Source of the DNA: Tubiluchus corallicola
Lineage: Eukaryota > Priapulida > Priapulimorpha > Priapulimorphida > Tubiluchidae
Assembly (NCBI GenBank): GCA_030141605.1
Contig: JAQGDQ010001650.1
Span: 1-30,868 of the forward strand
DNA: 30,868 nt
Direction of reading: 5' to 3'
Within the stretch, counting starts at the first letter, position 1. Each line of letters starts with the position of its first letter. The notes below the pieces were generated by a model. It searched no databases. It saw only the letters and a program-made list of their open reading frames with translations, and had not been told where the DNA came from. Position numbers and translations under genes: made by a program. Below are positions 21,167-30,518 of the stretch, one piece after another.

Positions 21167-21289
21167 TGAAAGGCTTACACTCATTTTTCAAAATATTGTG
21201 CTAGGTGGCAGCACATGCCTCTATATTTGAAAATCTTTTAGCAAGATTCCCCAAGCTTGAGGTTCTCTAGGCTCCAGCCTATATATATA

Positions 21290-21643
21290 TAACAATAATA
21301 ATCTTTATTTGCCATTAAAATACATTCATAATCACTGATAAAAACTTTACAGAGATGATCAATCAGTGTTAGTTAATAAAAACTTGCACTGCTAAAGGCA
21401 AATGCGTCAGTGCAATCTAAACTACTGTGCAGTAATGGAAAGTAACGACGAATAAAATCAAACATATTTACAACTATGCACAAAAAAATGAAAAAATTAT
21501 GATTTAATTAATATGGCCGTGGATATATGAATTCTGAATTAGTGTGTATGTTGTCGTGCTGGTGTGATGGTATTTCATATCTGGTTAATATTAGTGATTT
21601 TAATTTTGTCTTAAATGCTGATAGGGACTTGATTTGTTTAGCT
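21290..21643 (-). other. Possible retroelement 3' end on the - strand, otherwise unassigned
   Basis: aacaataataatctttattt at 21290-21309 is, on the - strand, aaataaagattattattgtt, the same kind of tail that ends the SINE at 7271. The sequence to its right could be the body of such an element, but I could not recognise it. Confidence 0.35.
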
Positions 21644-22103
21644 CAGTGGTGTGCAAATTGCGGCCCGCGAAGAGATTTGTCAACCTAATGAAAGTACGGC
21701 CTGGGCGATTAATTGAGTGTATCCAGCTGATGTCCGTGCCATGATCCCAAACATAGTGCGGGTAGTTTTTTCTACTAGATCGGATGCCATTAACCCTTAC
21801 AAGACGGTTGTAGCTTAATATCGCTGTACTACACAGACTGTGTGATACACATTACTAATATGCATTGTAATGAAATTACCACTATCTGTCCTGAAAGTAG
21901 AAATATATGGTTTGTAATATAGATTTTAATAACTTCTAAAATAGTTTCTTGAGTGTAGTACTAATGATGTACGCATGTCGGATGCAAAAAAATTGTTATT
22001 AGGCCTTTCTGTACTTGGCTCCTTGATCAAACTGCATGTGGCCCGCAGGAATAGTGGGAAAGTTTAATGTGGCCCGGCTAGTCAGATAATTTGCACACCC
22101 CTG
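21644..22103 (-). mobile_element. hAT-type MITE, family B, copy 2, inverted (460 bp, 8-bp TSD)
   Basis: Reverse-complement copy of 2425-2878. Ends are cagtggtgtgcaaatt and aatttgcacacccctg. The flanking 8-mers are gtttagct (21636-21643) and gtttagcc (22104-22111), seven of eight identical, confirming hAT-type insertion. No coding capacity. Confidence 0.93.
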
Positions 22104-22111
22104 GTTTAGCC

Positions 22112-22504
22112 TGTACTAGCTTATATGATAATAAGACTGTACAATGCGCGAGACCCTGGAATTTTGTTTTGCCATTTTCGCTCAGGTGTTTTGTATAATA
22201 CCGTCCGTTTAAAAATACCGATTTTCAAGATAACTGTGGCCTGCTTAATATTGTACGTGAGCTTAGTAGCCTAGCCCTTCCAATTTTCCAGATAATAGGT
22301 CGTTTCAGTAGGATTAGCGCATGTCTGGCGACGGTGCACATTTTAGCTAAATGGATTTTCGTGGGACCCGACAGGGGTTTGGAATTTGCAAAACTGGTCT
22401 TCCTTGACGCTCGAGAGCAGGTTCACTATTTTAAGAAAAGCTTTTGTGATTAACCTAAAAAACAAACCGAAAATATAATTTTATTCAGGTTTGTTGTTAA
22501 ATCA
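22112..22504. other. Intergenic sequence with no recognised feature
   Basis: About 390 bases without an exon, array or element end that I can recognise. Confidence 0.45.
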
Positions 22505-23085
22505 AAACCGGATCCAATCTTAAGCTGCAGGTCAAAACAATCTACTCTTTTAAATATTTAAAGGAAACTTACTATTTTTTCAAAAATGACTTACGTGAAA
22601 GAATTATTACCACACAAACACAATTTCACGTTCACGCCACAAGTTTTTCGCTGTTACAAGCATTTCCCCATTCGCTTGTTAGACGGTCATTGCACAAAAA
22701 CTGTATCAGTTCAGATGTGTTAGTTTGTGACGAACTACACACGTTCGACAGCTCATGCGTGAGCATAACGGTAAATTTGAAATTTGAATTTTTAACTTAA
22801 AACTTGCCTAGTTTTAGTACGACACACTGAATATCTACTGCACTTCAATTTTCACTTTCGTATCGTGGGCGTATTTTCAACACGCTCTTGGGGCATTTCT
22901 ACTGTTGAAAATTATGCTAGTTTGTGATGTCATCAATAGTTGAACTCGCCTGCCATTAATTGAGTTTTTAATCTATTATTTAATTATCAGAAACGCTTTT
23001 GCAGTACTAATTGTGTTACAATGTTTACTTTACCTGACTTGAAAATGGAGTAGTGTATGAAAAATCATCTTGTCATCCCTTAATG
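22505..23085 (-). repeat. Dispersed repeat family D, copy 2, inverted
   Basis: Reverse-complement match to 8925-9525. Landmarks are aacaatctactctttt at the left, cgacagctcatgcgtgag in the middle and aattatcagaaacgctttt at the right. It diverges from copy 1 by many substitutions and small gaps, indicating an old family. Confidence 0.75.
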
Positions 23086-23127
23086 ATGTTTGTGCTTTCC
23101 GAAAGCCCTCAAGCTCCATTACTAATG

Positions 23128-23236
23128 CATAATTAAGTAAAGTTCACGTAAAACAACCGAAGTTACTGAACAGATGGAGCACACGGCTTTGCTTTACCCA
23201 AATGTCAGGTGGCGGTTGTAGTTAAGACGCGTTCAC
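23128..23236 (-). mobile_element. Fragment of element family E, inverted
   Basis: The reverse complement matches the part of family E that reads aaagc, gtaacttcggttgtttta and ggactttacttaattatgca (compare 17764-17810), then the gcgtcttaactacaacc segment. Both ends of the element are missing. Confidence 0.8.
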
Positions 23237-23778
23237 CTACTCCTGAACAAGCCAAGCATGTAAGAAATGTCAGGTTGCTAGTTGTGGCAAGACAGGAATC
23301 GAGCGAGTTATCAAGGAAAATCTTCCGAAAGAACTGTCTCGGTCACATTCAGACACGTCTACGTTTTTTCTCAATAAAACAATAAAATCCCCCCCTCTCG
23401 GGGCTTCAGTATGTCAGATGAATCTGGCGAGTAGCAGGTTTCTCATCAATCACGCATCCATTTACTGATCAGGCTGGGCAATGCTTAACTTCTTAGCCAA
23501 ACGAACACTGTTGCTACCCAGATATTGCTCCCAGCCTCATCAAAAGCTTGATCACACAAATCTGTGATTATCTTATGGTACAGTGCCTCAGAGCACAGAC
23601 ATTTTACTTTTGTATATAAATAAATAAAAACGTGAACGTGCATTTTATTATAGTACGTAATAATTCTTAACATTAGCATCACCGGGTGTAACAATGTTGT
23701 ACATTTAAGCTGTAAAAATTATATCAAAACATAGCTATGTACAAAAAGAGAAATTAGAGAAATTTTAATTGCTCTTGA
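23237..23778. other. Intergenic sequence with no recognised gene
   Basis: Contains a c-run and ctctcggggctt near 23391-23407 after two aataaaa words. A 69-residue - strand open frame has no recognisable similarity. Confidence 0.45.
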
Positions 23779-23962
23779 AGATCCAGGACAATGGAACATC
23801 CAGGACAATGAGAGATCCAGGAAAATGGGAGAACAAGGACAATGGGAGATCCAGGACAATGGGGCATCCAGGGCAATAGAAAATCCAGGACAATGGAAGA
23901 TCCAGGGCAATGGGAGATCCAGGACAAAAAATGATTCAGGACAAGGGAAGATCCAGGACAAT
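23779..23962. repeat. 17-bp minisatellite (atccaggacaatgggag), ~11 copies
   Basis: Imperfect tandem units of 17 bases. Three open frames across it (23719-23961 and 23754-24149 on -, 23825-24109 on +) encode short repeats such as SWISHCPGS and are products of the array. Confidence 0.93.
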
Positions 23963-24376
23963 CAACACAAGTCACAAGCTCAATTAGTCCACTATATGCT
24001 ACATGACACACGATACCGTTTACTATATTATATGTACAACAAAAATTCATTTTGGGGGTCAAATGGTGAAATAGGACCATGGCTGAAGGTATTAAGGAGG
24101 GGGCGTTAAAATAATTCTTCTTGGGGCGGCTCAATACATGTATGAACATAATTATTAAGCTTTTACAGACTAAAGATTATTGAAACGCAGGAATATAAAA
24201 CAAGGGGACTACTTTAAAACTTACTATTACATTTAGTTTACGAAAAACTATCCAATTTTAGTTATCCAGCATAGCAGAGCGAATAAAAACGTTTAACAAT
24301 ACTATTCAGTCCCCTGTTTCTCTGCTCTTCTCTTCCTCCTCTTCCATTCTTTATTTTCTTTTTCTTTTTTTCAATT
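23963..24376. other. Intergenic sequence with no recognised feature
   Basis: AT-rich, ending in a pyrimidine-rich stretch that leads into the CT repeat block. No exon recognised. Confidence 0.45.
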
Positions 24377-24386
24377 TTTCACACCC

Positions 24387-24388
24387 TG

Positions 24389-24439
<51 letters not shown>

Positions 24440-24461
24440 ACTCTTCCACTCACTAACTCTA

Positions 24462-24549
<88 letters not shown>

Positions 24550-24633
24550 GTCTCTCTCTCTCTTCACTCTTCCACTCACTAACTCTACTGACTCTCTCTC
24601 TCTCTCTCTCTCTCTCTTCACTCTCCACTCACT

Positions 24634-24694
<61 letters not shown>

Positions 24695-24735
24695 CACTCA
24701 ATAACTCTACTAACTCTCTCACTCTCTTTTTCCTT
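24387..24735. repeat. (CT)n blocks with an interspersed ~30-base spacer
   Basis: Four or more CT runs are separated by a recurring spacer, ttcactcttccactcactaa plus ctctactgac, seen near 24437, 24562, 24616 (shortened) and 24691. The microsatellite and spacer together form a longer, irregular tandem repeat. Glu-Arg and Ser-Arg rich open frames on the - strand are artefacts. Confidence 0.95.
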
Positions 24736-24752
24736 TTTCACAAACTTCGAAG

Positions 24753-24758
24753 TTTATT
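24753..24758 (-). other. Weak candidate poly(A) signal for SLC10 (distal)
   Basis: tttatt on + is AATAAA on the - strand, about 2 kb downstream of the SLC10 stop. Distance and lack of other support keep this tentative. Confidence 0.15.
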
Positions 24759-24759
24759 T

Positions 24760-25342
24760 AAAGTAACAATAGATCATTCTGCTTCCCTGAATCTAATACG
24801 TTCGTAGAGCCCGTTTTCGCAATTCTACTGCTCTACAACACAATCCCTCCATACTATGCAGACTAGAGTTTCTATTAAATAAGTCAAAACGAAGGGTAAA
24901 CAATCTTGCACTAAAAATACCCGTCGCACGTTGGGCAAAATGTCTACAACAACTTGTCCTGTATGACACAGATCTTTGCTCGTGTGCGCTTTCGTAGAAG
25001 CAGTTTTTCCAACTCTGCTGTACACAGATACGCACAATGGTGTATGATTCTTATTCACGTACAGTACTTCTACATTGTTTCGAAGATATAACTCACATTT
25101 TCATCTCACAACTGTGGCACTCTAGCAGTCTCACAAAATTTGTACCATTTCTACAAGGAATTTTCGAAAAAATACCGGTTCTGTGATGTTTCTTTTTCGA
25201 GAAATAAAGCAAATCGTTTGCTTTTGCACGCAAAGTTTTCTCTGTACTGTACTTGTTCGTGAAATGTTTTTTTTGCAAAATTAAAATCTGCGAAAACCAA
25301 GTCTATCACTTGAACACGAAAATCCATGTTTACAACGAGCTG
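24760..25342. other. Intergenic sequence with no recognised gene
   Basis: Overlapping - strand open frames of 60-80 codons occur here, but none resembles a known family and no splice-bounded exon was found. Confidence 0.45.
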
Positions 25343-25415
25343 TATGGAGGATGTGTCTAATAGTTAAGCCATTAGACTTCTAATTCAAATGTCTCAAGTT
25401 CAAAACCAAGTCGCA
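25343..25415 (+). pseudogene. tRNA-Arg(UCU)-like pseudogene or SINE head
   Basis: tagttaagccattagacttc followed by taattcaaatg closely matches the D-arm to anticodon-arm part of eukaryotic tRNA-Arg(UCU). The anticodon would be tct at 25379-25381 in the loop cttctaa. The T-loop region (caagttcaaaacc) is in the right place, but its stem no longer pairs, and no good acceptor stem is visible. It is a dead tRNA copy or the head of an old tRNA-derived repeat. Confidence 0.65.
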
Positions 25416-25579
25416 GTACTGATTTTTTCACATTTTCTTCTTTCAAACAACTCTCAAGTTTCTGAAGTTTCATAAAATGTTCGTGCAGTTCATCATTAGC
25501 TGATTATAATCACCTCAGAAAGCATTAAATTAACAAAATCCTCATAATATAATATATACACCGTGACAGGTCTTGTTGC

Positions 25580-25918
25580 TCATAATTAAAGATGCAGTTT
25601 TTCTCTTAAGTTACTCATAATTAAAGACGCAGTTTTTCTCTTAAGTTACTCATAATTAAAGGCGCAGTTTTTCCCTTAAGTTACTCCTAATTAGACAAAG
25701 TTTTTCTCTTGAGTTACTCATAACTGAAGACACAGTTCTGTCTTGAGTTATTCATAATTAAATACACAAGTTTTTTCTTGAGTTACTCATAATTAAAGAC
25801 ACAGTTTTCTCTTGAGTTACTCATAATTATAGACACAGTTTTCTCTTGAGTTACTCATAATTATAGACACAGTTTTCTCTTGAGTTACTCGTAATTAAAG
25901 ACACAGTTTTTCTCACAC
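25580..25918. repeat. ~35-bp minisatellite, about 9 copies
   Basis: Units like ttactcataattaaagaca plus cagtttttctcttgag repeat about every 35 bases, with small length changes in the t-run and one diverged unit near 25683-25715. Confidence 0.93.
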
Positions 25919-26754
25919 ATTGTGTGAATTAAGGCCTCTATTCCGGCTTCTTCAAACACATAATTATATCTACACACAAACAACAAATTCTACTCGCTCT
26001 AATTGTGCTGTACAATTACTCGCATAGACTAATTACAAAAGTAAAAAAACCTTTTTTCGTGTTATTACAGTTATTACAACGTTATTACACGAACATTACA
26101 ACAAAACTATAGAAAAGAATCCAAGAAATGTTCTTTCTGTCTAATCCATTTTCAGAACTAAATCTATGCTTTGTCTGTTTCTTCTTCTGCCATAATGCAA
26201 AGCCCTGTCGCGAATCAGCTGAATATTCGCGAGAAATGTAGGGAACAACAATTTTCTTCTTTTTTTCGTTAATGTGGAATTATTTGGCAACTAGGCGTAA
26301 GAGTTGGGACTACTTTTTAGCAGACGGAAAGAAATGTGTGTGTTAAATTTTGTGTTAAATTTTTTACGGTTTGATATTATTTTGTATTTTTATGAGTTTT
26401 AATAAAAGAATTTAGAGTTCTGATTAATCCATGTGTCTGATGCATCTGTTTTTGCCTGCCTGCGTTTGTTGTCTGCAGCTTTTGTTTGAAACAAGCGCTT
26501 ACTTGGATATCAGAGGGGGACGCCCATTTCCCCCCTCGCAAAAGTAAAGTTTTTTGTTAAATTAAATCATCGATTACCAATCGTAGAAGTGCTACTCGGA
26601 ACGTAAAAGGAGGGCATTTTCTATAAGCTCATCGTAGACATTGCAGTTCAACTGGTAAATTGTAATTTCACTCAATTGTCTTTATGAAATTATTGTCAAA
26701 TTTCTCAACAGTGAAATCGGAACCACGTGATTTCATTGGTGAAAAGATTGTTAG
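25919..26754. other. Probable SLC10 3' UTR / downstream region
   Basis: No coding sequence seen. On the - strand, ATTAAA at 26398-26403 lies about 350 bases past the SLC10 stop and is the nearest reasonable poly(A) signal candidate. A perfect 8-base inverted repeat, tcgcgaat (26208-26215) and attcgcga (26225-26232), could form a small hairpin. Confidence 0.4.
26398..26403 (-). other. Weak candidate poly(A) signal for SLC10 (proximal)
   Basis: tttaat on + is ATTAAA on the - strand, about 350 bases beyond the stop codon at 26755-26757. No cleavage-site evidence is available. Confidence 0.25.
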
Positions 26755-27506
26755 CTAAACTTTTTCAGTAGAAACGGCTGGATGTGAAAAGTTGTTTAAC
26801 GAAGGTTTCTCGTCTTGCCTTTTCTCTGCTGTCATCTCTGAATCCATGGCGTAGTTTATGTACGATTCTTGAGTAATTTGTCGTTGCGGCTTTGGATTCT
26901 TTTTCTTATTCTTCTTTTCCTTCTTCTCCTCCTTTGTCTCTTCACTAACATCGACGGACTTCTTGTCTTTCTTACAGCAGCCCACGATCAGGCGTACGAT
27001 GAAGATGAACAGCAATGGCAACGGGCAGAAGATGGTCACGATGACGGGTATCACTGCGGCCAGATCCGCATCCGGTTGCGGAAAAGTGTTATGCAGCAGC
27101 ACCAGCGCGATGCCGCCATTTTGAAAACCCGTTTCTATGGCGATGGTCTTCACCCTCGTCCACGGCCGGCGGGTAATCAGGGCGACCACCCCTCCCATGA
27201 TGAAGCCAGACCAGGGAAGAACGAAGCCAGCCACCACAATGAGGGGGGTCAGCACCGAAAACACGTACCAGTTGGAATATATTCCTGTTGTGATGAGTAA
27301 TAAAACCATGATGGCGCACACTGGTTTGAGAATTTTTAAAATAAATTGAGCCCAATTTGGCCGGAAAATTCGAATGGCCAAACCGATGGCCACTGGCCCT
27401 ATCATCTGTACCAAGCTGATCACAATTTTGCTGTAAGGAATCGACAGACCTGTGCCTTCCTCTATAAAGAATTGTCCCAGTTGTGTGAGCCACAAGGGCA
27501 TCGTAC
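26755..27506 (-). CDS. SLC10A: SLC10-family sodium/solute (bile-acid type) cotransporter, last exon
   Basis: The terminal exon, starting after ...gaatttttcag on the - strand; its first two bases finish a split glycine codon (G58 of the visible protein). It encodes 249 residues beginning TMPLWLTQLGQ. A longer open frame starts at a methionine 19 bases upstream (27525), but that is intron. Hydrophobic segments fit the last five or so membrane helices of the family. IETGFQN holds the conserved Glu and Gln (E182 and Q186 of the visible protein) that bind sodium in ASBT-type carriers. After the last helix (…FIFIVRLIVG) comes a cytosolic tail of about 74 residues, very rich in Lys and Glu (KKDKKSVDVSEETKEEKKEK and on). 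Family members use the sodium gradient to import bile acids, steroid sulphates or other organic anions; the substrate here cannot be told. Confidence 0.96.
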
Positions 27507-27521
27507 CTGAAAAATTCAAAA

Positions 27522-27650
27522 TCAATCAATCAATTTATTTCACTCCAGCAATACATATACAATACATCAACATACATATTCCTGAAACAAAAAGAAACAG
27601 TATAGGTAAAACAAACGTTGATGAAGTCAAAATAACCAAATAAAAGAATT
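27522..27650 (-). mobile_element. Retroelement 3' end with (GATT)n tail, next to SLC10 acceptor
   Basis: On the - strand the sequence reads attgctggagtgaaataaat, then tgattgattgatt, then ttgaatttttcag and the exon. A-rich aataaat followed by a short gatt repeat is the usual 3' end of RTE-like LINEs and SINEs in invertebrates. The length of the body is uncertain. It lies within the SLC10 intron, and its tail ends about 15 bases before the splice acceptor. Confidence 0.6.
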
Positions 27651-27689
27651 GCTGTATGACACCATGAAAGCTTGGCTTGTTAGGGTGGC

Positions 27690-27906
27690 ACAAATGAGTG
27701 AATGAAAGAATGGTTAGGGTTAGTAGACATGATGGAATGGAAAAAATAGTAAGATTAGGGATAGGAAGAAGGAAGGGGGGAGGATGAGTGAATGAAAGAA
27801 TGGTTAGGGTTAGTAGACATGATGGAATGGAAAAAAATAGTAAGATTAGGGATAGGAAGAAGGAAGGGAGCGGAGAATGAGTGAATAAAACAATGGTTAG
27901 GGTTAG
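27690..27906. repeat. ~93-bp minisatellite, second array (2-3 copies)
   Basis: The same unit as 5642-6290, with gagtgaat starts at 27696, 27786 and 27879. It is in the same + strand orientation, 21 kb away and in the intron of the other gene. It breaks off in ggttagggttag and passes directly into a GA repeat. Confidence 0.93.
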
Positions 27907-27925
27907 AGAGAGGAGAGAGAGAGAA

Positions 27926-27960
<35 letters not shown>

Positions 27961-27976
27961 AAGCGAGAGAGGGAGA

Positions 27977-28016
<40 letters not shown>

Positions 28017-28017
28017 T
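27907..28017. repeat. (GA)n microsatellite
   Basis: About 110 bases of GA with aaag and gcgag interruptions, directly following the truncated last 93-bp unit. Confidence 0.95.
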
Positions 28018-28569
28018 ACCTGCGCAGAGGCGGCTCGTAGCTAAAATTAACGGGGTGTTGCTTCAGAAAAAATTTAGCCATTGTTATAATACTTTGCGAA
28101 CCGCGGGAAATATATGTAGTTTTAATGTTGTTCTTTGTAATTGTTATTTTTAAACGAACAAACATAGAAAATTTATAAACGAACTTGATAAAATCCTAGA
28201 CAAAAATATTTTTGCTTACTAATGGCCTAAAGTTGTCGCAATTCAAGCTTGCTCCATTCACGTTAAACACGTGACAATTGACAACAAACTGTGTGAGCGA
28301 CAGGACTTTCTCTACCTGCGCTCAGACAATGCGCATTCCCGCATGCGCACAACAGCCAAACACCACGTTGCTTGGGCTGTGAAGCAAACAGTACTGCTCT
28401 CGCGTGCTCTGGTTCCGTACAAGAATAAAGACAGAACTAAAGAAAAAAGAGTTACTGTATTGAATATTATCGATAATACTGAGTGAAAAAAGGAGGTACT
28501 GCAGTTCCACAGTATCTATACACGAGCCGCCACTCTTCCTGCGTCCAACAATCGTGATAATGGACTAAC
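28018..28569. other. SLC10 intron sequence, no feature recognised
   Basis: Between the GA tract and the donor of the upstream SLC10 exon. Open frames of 60-70 codons on both strands at 28271-28510 show no family similarity. Confidence 0.5.
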
Positions 28570-28741
28570 CTAAAGTGAGGATCGTGTTAATTAAGGTCAT
28601 CGTGATGCTAAGCGTGATGTCACCATCCATGAGGAATGTCCAAACGTTGCTGGCTCCCCCTCCTGGACTGCTACCCATCGTCAATAGACCCAGCCTCAAA
28701 GCGTTGTCCAGGGGAATGAAATATGCCAGGCAAAATGCGAG
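28570..28741 (-). CDS. SLC10A: SLC10-family cotransporter, penultimate exon
   Basis: A 172-base exon on the - strand between ...ctttttcag and gttagt. It encodes LAFCLAYFIPLDNALRLGLL, then TMGSSPGGGASNVWTFLMDG, then DITLSITMTLINTILTL, and the first base of G58. SPGGGASN (residues 25-32) is the signature of the SLC10 core; the Ser-Asn pair (S31, N32), with S45 and T49 in LSITMT, matches the sodium-1 site residues of bacterial ASBT homologues. Joined to the next exon it gives ...TLG|TMPL, as in vertebrate SLC10A2. Exons for the first helices were not found in 28742-30868. Confidence 0.96.
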
Positions 28742-28986
28742 CTGAAAAAGATATTTTGATTCTGAATAAAACTAAAAATATTCCTTATTTTAGTCCCCTG
28801 TAGTGGTTGTAGCTAATGTAGAGTATTTTTTCAATTTTTATTTTAATTTTGATTCAACACACGTAGCACTATGTTACAGATACCAACAATGTACATAAGA
28901 GCTATTAGTAAAACAACTAAAATACGTATTAAAAATACCTAAGCTAAAAATTTGCACAATTTGAAATTTGCAGGAAACCGATTATT
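28742..28986. other. SLC10 intron sequence, no feature recognised
   Basis: AT-rich sequence upstream (on -) of the SLC10 exon, before the LINE remnant. Confidence 0.4.
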
Positions 28987-29180
28987 AAACTAACTAATAC
29001 ATTTGCAGAATGGGGTGAAATAACTAGTGGAGTACCGCAAGGATCAATTCTTGGTCCTCTACTGTTCATAGCGCAAACAATATTTCAACGGTAATGAATG
29101 ATAAATGCCAAATTATTCAACCCATAGACGATGCAATCATTTCACACCATAATGAGAACCAGCTTAGCCATTAATACTGT
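28987..29180 (+). pseudogene. LINE reverse transcriptase remnant 1
   Basis: From 28987 the + strand encodes KLTNTFAEWGEITSGVPQGS, then ILGPLLFIA. This is the highly conserved GVPQGSxLGPLLF block of non-LTR reverse transcriptases. A frameshift follows near 29075, and the next frame gives QIIQPIDDAIIS, where the catalytic Y/F-A-D-D has become PIDD; a stop follows at about 29173. It is a dead fragment of a jockey/CR1-like LINE. Confidence 0.9.
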
Positions 29181-29233
29181 AATAGGAAGAGTAGAAGAAA
29201 TAAGCTTTATCTCTTATTTGCGTGGAATGTTCC

Positions 29234-29318
29234 TTTGTGACGTCATCGGTAGTTGGACTCCCCCGCCATTAACTAAGTTTTTAATCTATTAATTATCGGG
29301 AACGATTTTGCACTATTG
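29234..29318 (-). repeat. Fragment of dispersed repeat family D, inverted
   Basis: Matches 22926-23020 (gtgaYgtcatc, agttgRactc, gccattaa, gtttttaatctatta, aattatc, gaaacgYttttgca) with moderate divergence. Only the end of the family is present. Confidence 0.75.
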
Positions 29319-29652
29319 TTGGCATCCTTCTGTCTCGGAAGACAATGGAGTGTGCGCCAAGAGAGTCAGTTATTGATCACATTGATGGAGCTGCAGCATC
29401 GACTGTGGCTGAGCAATCCGATCCACGAACCACTGGAGTGGCCTCTCCACGGCGCACGCCTGGGCAAGGTGTATGGAGATCCTGAGTTGCCCAGACAACA
29501 GGAACCCCCTCTCTTCCTCCCCGGTGTAGTTCAAAGGAAAGCAGAGCGATACGTTTGGCACCAGGTTGGCTGCAGGAGCTGCCGGAGTCAGTGAGCATGC
29601 TGCAATGGTCCGCCTTCGGGGCTCATTGGATGATGATGATGATGATGATGAT
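29319..29652 (+). mobile_element. Unclassified GC-rich retroelement-like segment with (GAT)n tail
   Basis: A block markedly richer in GC than its surroundings, starting ggcatccttctgtctcgg and ending ggctcattggatgatgatg in a GAT-repeat tail. A GC-rich body with a triplet tail suggests the 3' end of a LINE or a SINE-like repeat. Open frames exist on both strands (29316-29594 on +; 29370-29598 on -) but are not recognisable proteins. Confidence 0.55.
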
Positions 29653-29916
29653 CTGGCATAGAGAGGTGAGCAGAATCATGTCCCTGGACGTATGATTCAT
29701 TGGATGATGATGATGATGATGATGATCTGGCATAGAGAGGTGAACAGAATCATGCCCCTGGACGTGTGATTCATTGGATGATGATGATGATGATGATCTG
29801 GCATAGAGAGGTGAACAGAATCATGTCCCTGGACGTATGATTCATTGGATGATGATGATGATGATGATCTGGCATAGAGAGGTGAACAGAATCATGTCCC
29901 TGGACGTGTGATTCAT

Positions 29917-29947
<31 letters not shown>

Positions 29948-30143
29948 CCTGGCATAGAGAGGTGAGCAGAATCATGTCCCTGGACGTGTGATTCATTGGA
30001 TGATGATGATGATGATGATGATCTGGCATAGAGAGGTGAGCAGAATCATGTCCCTGGACGTGTGATTCATTGGATGATGATGATGATGATGATCTGGCAT
30101 AGAGAGCTGAGCAGAATCATGTCCCTGGACGTGTGATTCATTG
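29630..30143. repeat. 70-79 bp minisatellite with embedded (GAT)n
   Basis: Seven units of ctggcatagagaggtgagca, gaatcatgtccctggacg, tgtgattcattg and a (gat)n run of variable length; unit starts are at 29653, 29727, 29798, 29869, 29948, 30023 and 30093. Unit length differs mainly by the number of gat triplets. The words cattgg and (gat)n match the tail of the retroelement-like segment just upstream. Confidence 0.95.
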
Positions 30144-30407
30144 AAAAAGAAGAAGAAAGGAACTGTATATTGTTGAAATATTCCACAAAACTCGTGCGCA
30201 TAACAACAGCACGATGCGAGCGATCATAACAGAAGTAGAACTCGCTCAGCGAAGCATGAAGGTGAGAGAAGTATTACGTGGAAGATTAAACAATTTAAAT
30301 ATGATGCATGAATTGATTTGAAATGTAAACAACTTTGCAGCAAAAACTGAAATGCTGCCTGATTTTCTGCTGGAAGTAAAACGTTTGATAAAACTCTGAG
30401 TAGTGAA
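30144..30407. other. Sequence without a clear feature, possibly LINE remnant
   Basis: Follows the minisatellite and leads to the second reverse-transcriptase motif, so part of it may be an eroded LINE body. No protein similarity seen by eye. Confidence 0.35.
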
Positions 30408-30470
30408 GAGGAGGCAGCATCTTCATCATGTATTATATGCTGATGATGTTTGTCTCATAGCTTTTTCATA
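30408..30470 (+). pseudogene. LINE reverse transcriptase remnant 2 (YADD motif)
   Basis: One frame encodes RRQHLHHVLYADDVCLIAFS and a stop. LYADDVxLIA is the catalytic motif of non-LTR reverse transcriptases. Only about 20 residues are left, and they are not part of remnant 1, which has its own degraded DD motif. Confidence 0.75.
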
Positions 30471-30518
30471 GCTGCCTGACAAAATATATATGTATGTGGC
30501 GTATATTTCATACTAAAA

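Noticed and set aside
23719-24149. Cys/Pro-rich repeat peptides on the - strand
   Set aside because: Produced by a 17-base minisatellite; period not a multiple of three, so all frames show the same repeated peptide.
26869-27300. 143-residue + strand open frame, and other frames at 27089-27529
   Set aside because: Shadows of the SLC10 exon on the - strand.
29316-29598. GC-rich open frames on both strands
   Set aside because: Neither is recognisable. The GC-rich block with a GAT tail fits a retroelement 3' end better than a gene.
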